From the NCBI GenBank assembly GCA_963969595.1, contig OZ018412.1:14448501-14512500 (forward strand): DNA of 64,000 nucleotides, given 5' to 3'. Below, piece after piece: positions 37,933 through 48,265 of this stretch. The notes below the pieces were generated by a model. The model made no database searches. It had not been told where the DNA came from and saw only the letters and a program-made list of their open reading frames with translations. The stretch's first letter is position 1. Each line of letters opens with the position of its first letter. The translations under genes were made by a program, and so were the position numbers. The stretch comes from Neckera pumila. Lineage: Eukaryota; Streptophyta; Bryopsida; Hypnales; Neckeraceae.

Positions 37933-38178
37933 ACTATGAGCAGTTGAGTTCCTATAGTCGTAATTTACATATTTGTTTGACCTACTACTTCACTCCTTAT
38001 CTTCAAATACTCTAAACTAAGTGGCTTTAGAAGCTAGTTGGAAACGTAAGAGTTCTCTAACTAGTTTGGCAACTAGCTTGAAAATACACTTTATTTTGCT
38101 TAATTTCATTAAATTTCATTATTTACTCCAATTAATCACCCTATATGCTCACGTGGCTGATTATTAAATAGACTTCTT

Positions 38179-38420
38179 CATTAGAAGAGATTTGAGGCCA
38201 AAAGAAGATTGCAAATTCCCAACTCGTTCCTCACCTGGGAACTCTGTCACATGTGCAGTCTGATGTGGTCGAGAAAGTGCCATGTCAGATTTTTTGAAAA
38301 ATCAATAATTTAAAAAAAAAAATCACTTTTGCAAATTTTTTTTTGACAGTGTAAATGTTGGTTTAGAACACAAAAACTGGCCTGAAACGGCCTTCTTTTG
38401 CCCTCAAATCTCCCCTAATG
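38179..38420. mobile_element. MITE with CATTAGAAGAGATTTGAGG ends, nested in fold-back copy 3
   Basis: Left end CATTAGAAGAGATTTGAGGC and inverted right end CATTAGGGGAGATTTGAGGG. A close relative lies at 59557-59811, sharing internal words such as CTGATGTGG(T/C)CGAGA and GCCATGTCA. Flanks CTT and CTA suggest at most a 3-bp imperfect duplication. Confidence 0.65.
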
Positions 38421-38689
38421 CTACACCCTCATTACTGGAGTCTTGACATCTTTTGCAAAATTCACACACTCTAATAATGCACTACAATTATATGCCCCTA
38501 CTAATTCTCAAACAATTAATATACCATTTTGATCATTCTAGAATGGCCCTCTAGAGGGCTGAGAATTTCTCTAATGAAGCATATAAAGATCAACCCCATC
38601 AAAAGTCCTAATCATGGTTCATGTATTTTGCTTAATTTCATTAAATTTCATTATTGTACTCAACAACTTGTTCAACCAATATTGAATTA

Positions 38690-39300
38690 CAAAAAATTTA
38701 TGTTGAAGAATTGAGTTGAAAGTTTGAGGAAAATATTTGAAAAATATACACTTGATTTTCATTCTTTTAATAATTGTTAAGTCATTATAGAAAATATGGG
38801 CTCTGTAGAGGGCCATTAGGATTTTGACAAATGTGCAAATACAACAAAATAAAATTAATTTTTGTTTAAATATTTTTTAATCAAAAATCCGATGGAGCAC
38901 ACTAACTAACTATTCACCTTACAAATTCCTTGACAATTTTTGGACTGATATTTTCTCTTAATGCACATTTTTATGCATCCTAGTAGCCCTCTCGTAGCCT
39001 GAATTTTTTTGTAATGTAGTAATAGGTATAAAATTGAAGGGAAAATCTAATTGTTAACAAACCTAAGATGGATAAGAAAAGACAAGAATCCGAACGGTGA
39101 AATTGTTTTAGTAAGTAAATTAAACCTTGCCAAACTCTTTTTTTGACAAAATTGTAGAAATTGCAATATTCCACTGGAAAACTAATCTTTCAATTATTCT
39201 TCAAAAAGATGCTTGAATTGCCCTCCAAAAAAGATTGTCTATAACTTTCTCATTACTAGTTCAAATAGAATGAATCAAATCTTTCCATGTAATACAATTA
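38690..39300. mobile_element. Remnant of the TTAA-flanked element family
   Basis: Interior words GTTGAAGAATTGAGTTGAAA, CTTGATTTTCATTCT, ATTGCCCTCCAAAAAAGATTG and TATAACTTTCTCATTACTAG follow the order seen in copies A and E. No intact ends were found, so only the core survives. Confidence 0.5.
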
Positions 39301-40590
39301 AATCATGCACTTAATCAAATGCAAAAATTATGAATTTTGTAAATTAGAACAATACACTACAAATGAACTACCTAAAAAACCATGTCCACAACTACTCTAA
39401 AACATTAGTGATTCTAGCTTGAACAAGAAGAGGCTTCAACTTATTGAAGTTATTAGAGGCCATGGACTAAGCTACAAGTGAGAGATTGAGAGTGAAAGCA
39501 AGGTCTATCTAGAAGAATGAAGACTACTGGAGCAAACAACTCTTTCACATCAATATCAAAACCAAACATCAAGCTTTTGAAGTTTGAGGGCATGTCTTTG
39601 AGTGCATAACCACGTCTATTGTCAATCTTGAATATAAGACTATTCCTTATTAGGTTTGCATCACCTTCTCATGCCAAACTTGGTAATTTATGATTGAGAT
39701 GATAATTGCATGATTAACTAAAGAATTGTAATTTTTCAATCAAACAATGAAACCATGTAGTTTTTCTTAAGAAGGGAGGGACCACAATTGAGATTTTTCC
39801 TATGATTGACAAAGATAGCTAGTAGAACTACCTCCAACAAACTCTTTTATTCATACTCTGTTTCAATTGTCTATTACATACTTCTTCTTCTTTCTAGATT
39901 GCAATATTTTTTTGGACTCCAAATCCCAACTTTTGTTTTGTGTAAAAAATCTGACAAGAATGACACTAAAGTGATCAAATATTCTCGTGGATTGGTTTTG
40001 TGGACAAATCTATTCATTCTGTTTTTTTGACTTTTTGACCCATTTTTGGACATATCCTTGCCATATAATATAATATTATACATGAGAAAACTTGAGATTT
40101 AGAGTTTACATATTGATTTTTATAGAATGAAACTCCAAATCTCAACAATTATACGGAGTATCTTTTATTCACCTTCTACAACCCAAACAAATTCCGAATT
40201 GACCTTCACTGACCCGGACTTATAGAATTGAGACTCTGTCCTTGGAGTCGGTATTGCCCCTGAGCTTGCATTCTATGAAGCCCTAAACCCTAATCTCTCC
40301 CCTGTTCCTTTCATTCCTGTGTCCTCTGCTTTTGCATAGCCTCTCTGCACGATCGCGACTTCCTTTTCTCCTCAATCGGAGCTCTGTGCCGAACGAACGG
40401 GAGCTCTGTTTCTTCCTTCGCAGGTGCGTATGCCATCGCCATTTTCTCTCTCTTTAAATCCATTTCAAATCGCGAGTGTCGCGGGATACATCATGCTATG
40501 GATGATTTCGCTGACGGGGATTGCGATGTGCATTGTAATAGGAATGGCGTTGATCGAGTAGGAAGTGCACCCCACCCAAAGGGTCACACA
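39301..40590. other. Upstream region of GCP4
   Basis: 39301-40150 is AT-rich and featureless. From about 40200 the sequence becomes gene-like: a telobox (40285-40293) and pyrimidine-rich stretches, then CTTCGCAG followed by GTGCGTATG at about 40418-40430, which could be a 5' splice site of a 5' UTR intron. An ATG at 40498 is in frame with the GCP4 start at 40591 and would add 31 residues not seen in other GCP4 proteins as I know them. Confidence 0.5.
40285..40293 (+). promoter_or_regulatory. Telobox AAACCCTAA upstream of GCP4
   Basis: An exact telobox about 300 bp ahead of the GCP4 start codon, in the probable promoter or 5' UTR and followed by a TCTCTCCCC pyrimidine tract, an arrangement common in plant genes expressed in dividing cells. 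This fits a gene needed for microtubule arrays, but function is inferred. Confidence 0.5.
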
Positions 40591-43500
40591 ATGTTGCACG
40601 AGTTGTTGCTGGCGTTGGTGGGATGCACGGGGGATGTTTTTATGGACGTTAAGGAGCAGGCGGTGGCTCTTGGTCTTAGTTCGCCTGCGAAGACCGCTCG
40701 AGGAGGTCGTGCGAGTGAGGAGAAAAATGGTGGCGAGACGGACACGGACGCTTCCGAGTGCGCCTTCCGCGTCGCTCCTGATATTACTTTTCTGAAGGAT
40801 TCTGAGAGGTGGACTTTCGTTTTCTGCAATGTCCAAGCTCTGTAGACTATCAAGAAGTGGTACCGTTGTGATTGTATCACGATGTGGAAAGATTTGAATA
40901 TCGGGAGGGCGGGAAAGTAGAAATGATTTTCTTATAATGATTAATGGTGAGGTGTAGGGGCTGATGATTTGTGAGGAATGGGCATTGGATCAGTGGTGGA
41001 ATTTGTGGCACTTTGGTTAGATGCGACGGTTGTAGTTTTATTGGTATTTGCTTATCGACATTGGGAACGGTTTCACAAGGCGAGATGCTAGCCGTTTGCT
41101 ACTTTCATAACATTCTTGGGGAGCTGCCTCAACACGCTTGGAACTGTTCATGAAAAAAATCTGGATTCCATTTGGGCACAATTCAATCTTGATCTAATGA
41201 CAGTAGTTGCAGAGTGAAGTTCTCGATTGTTTGGCGTATACTCCTTATGATAGGTCTCTATCGAGATTGAATATTTTTTTTCCAATTTGAGTCCACAGGA
41301 AAGAAGGGTGTGTAGTCAGAACTGCCTAGTGTTATGACCAAAGTTCTGTGATGCAACGAGTTTCACACCATAGCCAGAACTGAGAGAAGGTTAAGGGTAC
41401 TGTAGATTGCACAGGTCGAAGCAACAACCCTGAGATAACAAGTAGATTGCACAGTTTGATGCTACAAGCTTGAGATAACAACAAAAATCCTATCCATTGA
41501 TTGGCGCAAGAAGCATTTATTATGTGCTTTACCTCGTTTTGTTCAATGTTCGTTTTGTTCAATGTATTTTACACTCCTCTAAGTCACAAGGGTGAGCATG
41601 AATAGCTGCTCCTATGTGGCACGCTAAAATTTATTTGCGAGTACACGGTTTGAAATTGATTGGACACATATGTCACAAATGCAATGAATTATTTTAAGAT
41701 TCTTATCCCCCTAGATGTTCGTTCAAATTTTATGCTTGTTATCTGAAGCTTGTTGCTTCGACGTGTTCAATTTAAAGTAATCCTAATACTATGTAATAGT
41801 TGGAGTAAGAGCTCGAACCTGCTCTCGTCTTTTTTCATCACACTGAATTTGAGTTCGTAGTCTTACCGTGACTTTTTGAATCGTGCAGGCAAGTATTAAA
41901 CCGGCTTCTTCACCTGGGCTTCTACTATAAGGAGTTGGACAATTTTTGTGGGAAATGCCGGAACCTCAGCTGGATAAATTTGAAAGAAAAAACAGGTGTG
42001 CAACAAAGTGTATATTGTAGAGCTCTTGCAAATGGCATCGCAGAGGTGCTTGCTGTTTACAGGTCAGCTGTGCTGCAAGTAGAGCAAACTCTCATGGCGG
42101 ACCCAGTGCCGGTGCTTGCTGCCGTCACGCAAGGCCTTCATCAGGTCTCCTTCTGATTATGCACTGCAATTGGCCAATTTGTTCATGCTTGAGTTCATGA
42201 TCAAGTTAAACGATTTTCGAATCTATCTACTATTCAAGAACGGATGTGGATTAGGGTGTCCATGTGTAACACTTTGTATTGAATTGTTGCAGTTTGAAGT
42301 TCTGTTAGCACCATTATATGCTCTTATTCGTGAGGTGGAGCGAGAGCAACTGCGGGGAGGGCGACTGCTGAATCTACTACATGCTAAATGTCATTGTGGT
42401 ATTCCGGAACTGCAAGCCTGTATGCAACGGTCTGTATACTTTCTCGTTAATGGTTTGCAGCTGTGTATTGCTTCTCGCATGCTGGAGTAAAGAGGTGTTC
42501 AGAACGTTATGATTCGAATTGCTTTAAGAAGTTTCGATGGCGTTTCCTTTTGAACACAACGAATAATAGGTGATGCTCACGAAGTTTTGGATGCTTGGGG
42601 AGGACTGTAGACTCCTGTGGCATGGACATCAGGTGATGTATCGGCAGTTATCAACTTGGATGGTATATGGGTTACTACAAGATCAACATCAAGAGTTCTT
42701 TGTGAGGAGGTACATTTTGAAATCATCCCAATCCCTTTCTTTATCATTGTATTCGCTAATGAATCGTATTGTTCACCAGCGCCATCCCTTTTCTGTTAGG
42801 TGTGCTATTTGTGGTTCTGTTTTGATTGAGAATTGGGACCGGGTCATTGTTTTCACAAGAATGGGGTCTGCACAGACAGCAACCTGCTGAAGGCTTAGTT
42901 GATGGAGATCAGGCAACAGAGGAAGCTCGATTGGCAGACTGGCACTCCGGCTTTTGTGTAAACCTGGTCTGCATGCTGTACTTCTCTCAGCTAGTAGATA
43001 ATGGTTGTCATCTCTTTCAACCAGCATAGATGGAGAGGAATTTGTACTTCACAGACGTACTGCCTCGGCAGCTATTTCAGCAATTTCCGTTTCATTCATT
43101 TGCTCGTTGACGTATCGTCAGTTGACGTGTTAAACGGATGTGATGCAGGAGATGCTGCCTGAGTATATCTCTCTGCAGGTGGCGGAGTCGATCCTCTTTG
43201 TAGGTAAAGCTCTTCGAGTGTTGCGGAATCCCAGTTTGACGTTCAAGAGCCAGGTTTCAGGATCTCAACGGGGGTCCTCCAAGGCCTTCAATCGAGCAGA
43301 TGATTCGACGGCCAAATATTTTGTGCCACCAATTGGTGGTTATCAAGGCCCTGAACTTTTGCCTCCAGCGGAAGCTGATAGTATTGCCTCTATGTTACGA
43401 GATCTCAAGGTTAGACCTTTGTTACCAAACATGAAACTAATCTCAGCTATTCCTGAAGTGTACTTGTTATTCTTTTAAAGTGATGTTTAAGTGATTGAAC

Positions 43501-46500
43501 TCGTGGCCGTCATTTCTGGTGCAGAAATCTCCTGACTTTCATAAACTTACGTTTGAACGTGCTGTCGATTCTATACGGACTATAGCAGCAATTCATCTAT
43601 GGAAGGTAGGAGCAGTATTTGCGACCTTTTCTGATAAGTGGCATTACCTAGATTTCTTGTATATATTTAACTGACGAATGAGGTTATCATCAATATTTAT
43701 ACTCAGTACTCACGAGATACCGATAGCTTGCTTGGTGTCTGGATTCTAGACTGACTGTCTTGATAGAGAAAACCAAACATCCATAGTGGCTAGCTTTCAA
43801 CTTTGTGGTAATATGCCAGCTTCATGTTGACATTTTTCGGCGGATTCAGAGAATGAGATTTCTTTTTAAGCGAATCGCGCATAGATTAGGATGCCTGTAG
43901 ATTCGTTCTGGTTGTGATTAAGCTTCTCTTTTGTTGTGATGTATCTCTCTTGCAGCTGGTGGTCGTTCATGCAGATCTCATTGGACACCTAAAGGCCCTG
44001 AAGGATTACTTCCTTTTGGCAAAAGGTGACTTCTTCCAGGCAAGTTGAGTTCAATATTAGTGGGTGGATTCCGGGCCTGGTGTGTCTTGGGCGGATTGAA
44101 CCACATTGTTGATTGCTGTTGTGGGTGAATATTTGGCATGTTGTTCTGATATGTTTATCAGCCGTAACATGGGTCAGATTCTCTTACGCACCGGCATAGT
44201 GAAAGTTTCTGGCTCCTACTGTTATTTCACTTTATCTACGTTGCAATCACTCACTTCTGCTGTTTGTTACTGGTTGCAGTGTTTTTTGGAAGAAAGCCGT
44301 AGTTTGATGCGCATCCCACCACGGTTATCAACTGCGGAGGCGGACTTGAAGGTTCCATTTCAGCAGGTGATTGACCTTATCGCCCATTTGTAGCGGTCAC
44401 TGAAATTAATCTACTTAATAATTTACTGTATATTGGCTGTCTGTATTACTGGGATGTAAAGAGCACAGGACTATTGATTATGGAAGTGAAAGTAAGAAGT
44501 CAAATATGTCTTCAGCTATGTAGAAGTTCTGAAGTTATATAAAGTTATTTTAGCCCAGGAGCTTGATCAGTGCATTGCGTCAAATTACAGTTACACTGAT
44601 GGGTGCCTTGCCGGCTCGAACAGGCTGCGGTCAAAACAATTGGAGATGACGACAAGTATTTCAACAGAGTTTCTTTGAGGTACGAAATCCTCTCCTACTC
44701 CTCGAGAATCTATTCCCTCGAGATGGAGATTTTATAGATTTATTGATACTGTGGTTGTGTCCAGGATGCCGATTCCTACCTCAGGGAGTACCGAGGCAGA
44801 TGCAAAACGAGCCAGACCTGTCACAGATGGTCCAGGATTTGGCGAGAGTGTACCCTACGATGGCTGGGATGGCTTAGCCCTTGAGTACAGCATTGATTGG
44901 CCTCTTCAACTACTCTTCACTAAAGATATATTAGCAAAGTGAGTTTGGGCCTTTTCGATCTGCCTTTTGAATATTATTTTTCCACAAATTTCTGGTACTT
45001 CATCGTAACTTTCGTGTGTTGACTCTGCATTCGTTTCAAACATACCTGTTCTTTTACGTGCTGTGTTAGTTCTCATAGGATATTAGATGTAGAGTTCTTT
45101 TTGTATATGTTGGTGCTGGCAGGGTTATCTGTTTTTATTCGGCTATGCAAAAAGACCCCATGACCAAGCAAGAAAAATCAAGTGTAGATTATACCATAGA
45201 CAATGACAGTGAAGGTGTTGGCACCATGATATGCAGTAGGGCAAAATGGATACCCTTGTGCTGTTTCGTATCTGGTTAACTTAGGATACCGTCATCTCTC
45301 TGCAACGTGAGGAGGGGTCTTATTTATAAGAGATTTTCGCTGTATTTGAAATTTGTAGGTACACCAAAGTCTTCCAATATTTGTTGAGACTGAAGAGAAT
45401 ACAACTGGAATTGGAGAAATCATGGGCCCAAGCTATGCAGCAAGATCGTGCTGACACTGCTGAACAGCGCAGGGATAGCCGCCAGCAGCGCATGCCTATG
45501 TGGCGTGTCCGCCAGCACATGACCTACCTCATTACTAATCTTCAGTTTTACATCCAGGTACCCTTTCTGCCTACCCCTTGTGAATAATCCTGAATGTTGA
45601 GAGCAGGATAGGTGTATTGCTGGACTGACTAAGTATTTGTCATGGAAGACACAAGGCATTTACATCTTTGTAGTTTTTAAACTGATCAATTGATAACGCA
45701 TGGTCTGTTTGGCAGGTTGATGTTATTGAATCGCAGTGGAATCTCCTACAAGAACGTGTTGAAGCATCTAAGGACTTCACCGAACTTGCTCGTTTTCATC
45801 AAGAGTATGTACCTATGCATTTCTCTTTGCTTCTTTCCAAATAATAGAACCAGTGTATTGATCATTGCCTCATCGGTCAAGAGTCTGATTCTGACTATAT
45901 GAGGCCAGGTCCGTCGATGTTTGACTCTGTATCAAGGGGCATGCTAGCATTAATGGATTTTGTTTTTTCTTTTCTTTTCGCAGGTATCTGGCAGCTCTGA
46001 TATCTCAGTCATTTCTGGACATCGGGTCTGTTTCACGTATTCTCGACAGCATTATAAACTTGTGTCTCCAGCTCTGTCGTGTGATTGAACAGGAAGATGG
46101 AACGCCCAATTTTGATGAGCTGGAGCGAATCACAGAGGTTCGAGTCGTTTCTCGCAGTCTGTGGGTTGCTGTTTTCGTGATATTTTATCATTACTGGTTT
46201 AGGCTAAATATGGCAAGAACGGAGGTTTCTTTCCAAACAAAATGCAATGAAAATCTAAAATTTAAATATCTTTGGTGCTTGTAATAATATATACCCGAGA
46301 GAGTGGTTTGGACTCGAGGAGGTTAGGAGTTCAGGAGGTTGTGAGTATTTTTTATTTAGATCTTTACAGCATCCCACTTACTTAAATCGTGTTTTTCAAC
46401 TTCTTTTAGCTTGTTAGGATAATTGTGCTCTTGAAACGTGACGTGCTGTGGTCATATTCACTTTGTGTCCGCTGCTCGTACGTGCAGGAGTTTAATAAAA

Positions 46501-46791
46501 AGTCGAATTCTCTGTACACAATATTGAGGAGTAGTAAATTAGCTGGCAGCCAACGCGCACCTTTTCTGCGTCAATTTCTTTTACGCCTCAATTACAACTC
46601 GTTTTTCGAGGTAATAAGATGCTTTGCTAAGATGTCCTTGATTTTTAATTTTTTATCTAGCACTTCTCAGATTGAGTTGTATTCTGGAGTTCCATTTTTT
46701 CGAGATCTGATAGCGGCTTTTGTTTCTACAGGCGACGGCTAGAGGGGCTTTGAATATGGGTCGACCACGAGGCAGCGCTTTTATCCACTAG
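40591..46791 (+). CDS. GCP4: Gamma-tubulin complex component 4 (722 aa, 16 coding exons)
   Basis: Subunit of the gamma-tubulin ring complex that nucleates microtubules, Spc97/Spc98 family. Exons read from splice sites with matching phases: 40591-40808, 41889-42144, 42293-42429, 42611-42709, 42876-42966, 43149-43409, 43525-43605, 43956-44039, 44280-44366, 44624-44679, 44765-44938, 45359-45557, 45716-45804, 45984-46137, 46488-46610, 46732-46791; total 2169 bases. The protein starts MLHELLLALVGCTGD as plant GCP4 does. It keeps family stretches LGFYYKELDNF, RALANGIAEVLAVYRSAVLQ, KCHCGIPELQACMQR, DWHSGFCVNL, DGWDGLALEYSIDWPLQLL, MPMWRVRQHMTYLITNLQFY, ISQSFLDIGSVSRILDSI and SNSLYTILRSSKLAGSQRAP. 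Seen in order, they cover both the N-terminal and the gamma-tubulin-binding C-terminal halves. The intron after 44039 starts with GC (CAG/GCAAGT), a non-canonical but known GC-AG type. An in-frame ATG at 40498 is the alternative start. No frameshift or stop; likely functional. Confidence 0.95.
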
Positions 46792-48265
46792 TGTTATAGC
46801 GCGTCGTTATCAAATTCTAGGCTACAGATTGTCTTCAAGCTTTGCACCTCTTATAAGGTGTTGCTTGCAGGCCGTGCACTTGATCGGTGCCGTGCGGTTG
46901 CCAGTAGTCTACACTCTCTTGTACATGCCTGTGTACACTATCAATCAGCTTCAAAGGTTAACAATTGAAGTTCAATTTTGAAGTTTGTATTATGCACAAG
47001 AGAAACAGACGACTGTGAAGAGATGAGTTTTATTCATAACCGACTCTGGGAACAGATGAGTCAACCTCATCTGTTTGTCCATGTCATTGGAGGTTCTCTA
47101 GATGAAATCCTAGTAGGAAACTGAAGCGTTCAGGGACCTCATTGTGCACATAGTCAGTCATGCTACGGAGTATAAATGTAATTTTGACCAAACCTCATGA
47201 TTTTCTGGAGCTTTGTAACATCGTGACAATTAACCTCAGGGCCCAAAAGTGGTCAATGGATGAATTTTCAAATTAGTGTAGAAATAGAGAATGCACCAAT
47301 TGGTTCAAAAATCAGATCATTTTTGAGGGACCACCTTGGTCATAGGCCCACATCCTTTCAAAGTTAATAGTGTTGCAATGAGTAGAAGTAGCCTTATAGT
47401 ACAAGAGTAAAAAATTTGATGGTTTAGAATCCTTTTTATATTCATCATCAACTCCATTTGACATAATTGTAAATTGAATCTAATTTACAATTCCCTCAAC
47501 ATAATCTCATTGGACTATTGGAGCCCTTTCATGACACATTCTCATTGGATGAAGAGATGTCTTTTCCATAATATGGGACTAGCATTATGATGTCCTTTTA
47601 GACCTATCATCAAGCATTGTTGAACTAGATCTACCCAACATGTTCAACAATGTAAATGTAAAGGCTCATTATGAGAAATGAAATCCTTTACCGCTCCCAA
47701 GGCTCAACATCCTATTTCTTATTTCTTATATATTGAGGCTTTCACTTTACCTAATCCACAATATTACAAGAAGGCGAGCACAAAGTGAATTTTGAATTGG
47801 ATACATCGATCCATTCCCTAGGGAATAATTTGGCGCAAGAAAAGAGGATGTGGTATCAGAGAAAGTGTTGTTAAAGCATTCTACGTGTATTCCAACTAAA
47901 CATTCAGCTCCCTCTTTCAAATTCTAGCGATACTTGCTCCACAATTTGCAGGTTCCTTCTCAAAGTGGACACGCAACTACAAATCCCTCCTCAAACTACA
48001 ATTCCCTCCTCGACTATCAGAACACAATGCTGATATCCCACCCGTCTATATTAGCCCGCACAGGCACGTTCGATTTCCGGATGGCTCGAAACATTCATCA
48101 GAACATCGCCTCCAAACATTCAATTCTAAACCATCGCACGTCCCCCAATTGACATCACCAGCAACGAACCTCACTTCCAATTCATACACACACGCCGCAT
48201 CTCCAAAAGCGTACTTTCAAAAGAATACTTAATGCTATGTTTGTTCGTTTGTTCAATCCACAAGC
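46792..48265. other. Intergenic between GCP4 and STELLO with an LTR-like relic
   Basis: 46792-47000 is the 3' flank of GCP4. 47260-47860 resembles the end of a plant retrotransposon LTR: a TATATATTGAGG-type segment near 47725 followed by a leader and, at 47851-47861, a tRNA-Met primer-binding-like site. No gag-pol follows. 47260-47360 has a partial relative at 8336-8440. 48150-48265 is the 3' flank of the minus-strand STELLO gene. Confidence 0.4.
47851..47861 (+). other. Primer-binding-site-like motif TGGTATCAGAG
   Basis: Matches the sequence complementary to the 3' end of initiator tRNA-Met that many plant LTR retrotransposons use for reverse transcription. It lies after about 450 bp of LTR-like DNA and before unrelated sequence, suggesting a truncated element. 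Confidence 0.4.

Larger units (their letters stand above)
37282..38576. mobile_element. Fold-back element, copy 3, carrying two nested MITEs
   Basis: The order of blocks matches copies 1 and 2 in reverse: AGGCATAGTAGAATAAC and its inverse CTATGCTTGAATGAGG, then CTATGAGCAGTTGAG, CTAGCTTGAAAATACACTT, TCACCCTATATGCTCACG, TTATATGCCCCTACTAAT, and the right end GAGGGCTGAGAATTTCTCTAATG (shown in parts). Two extra segments at 37637-37932 and 38179-38420, both with CATTAGA-type ends, interrupt it relative to the other copies. The left boundary is approximate. Confidence 0.65.

Noticed and set aside
42116..44393. Separate short plus-strand genes at 42116-42490, 42570-42890, 43140-43478 and 44106-44393
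   Set aside because: They are GCP4 exons read through into introns; the spliced frame explains all of them.
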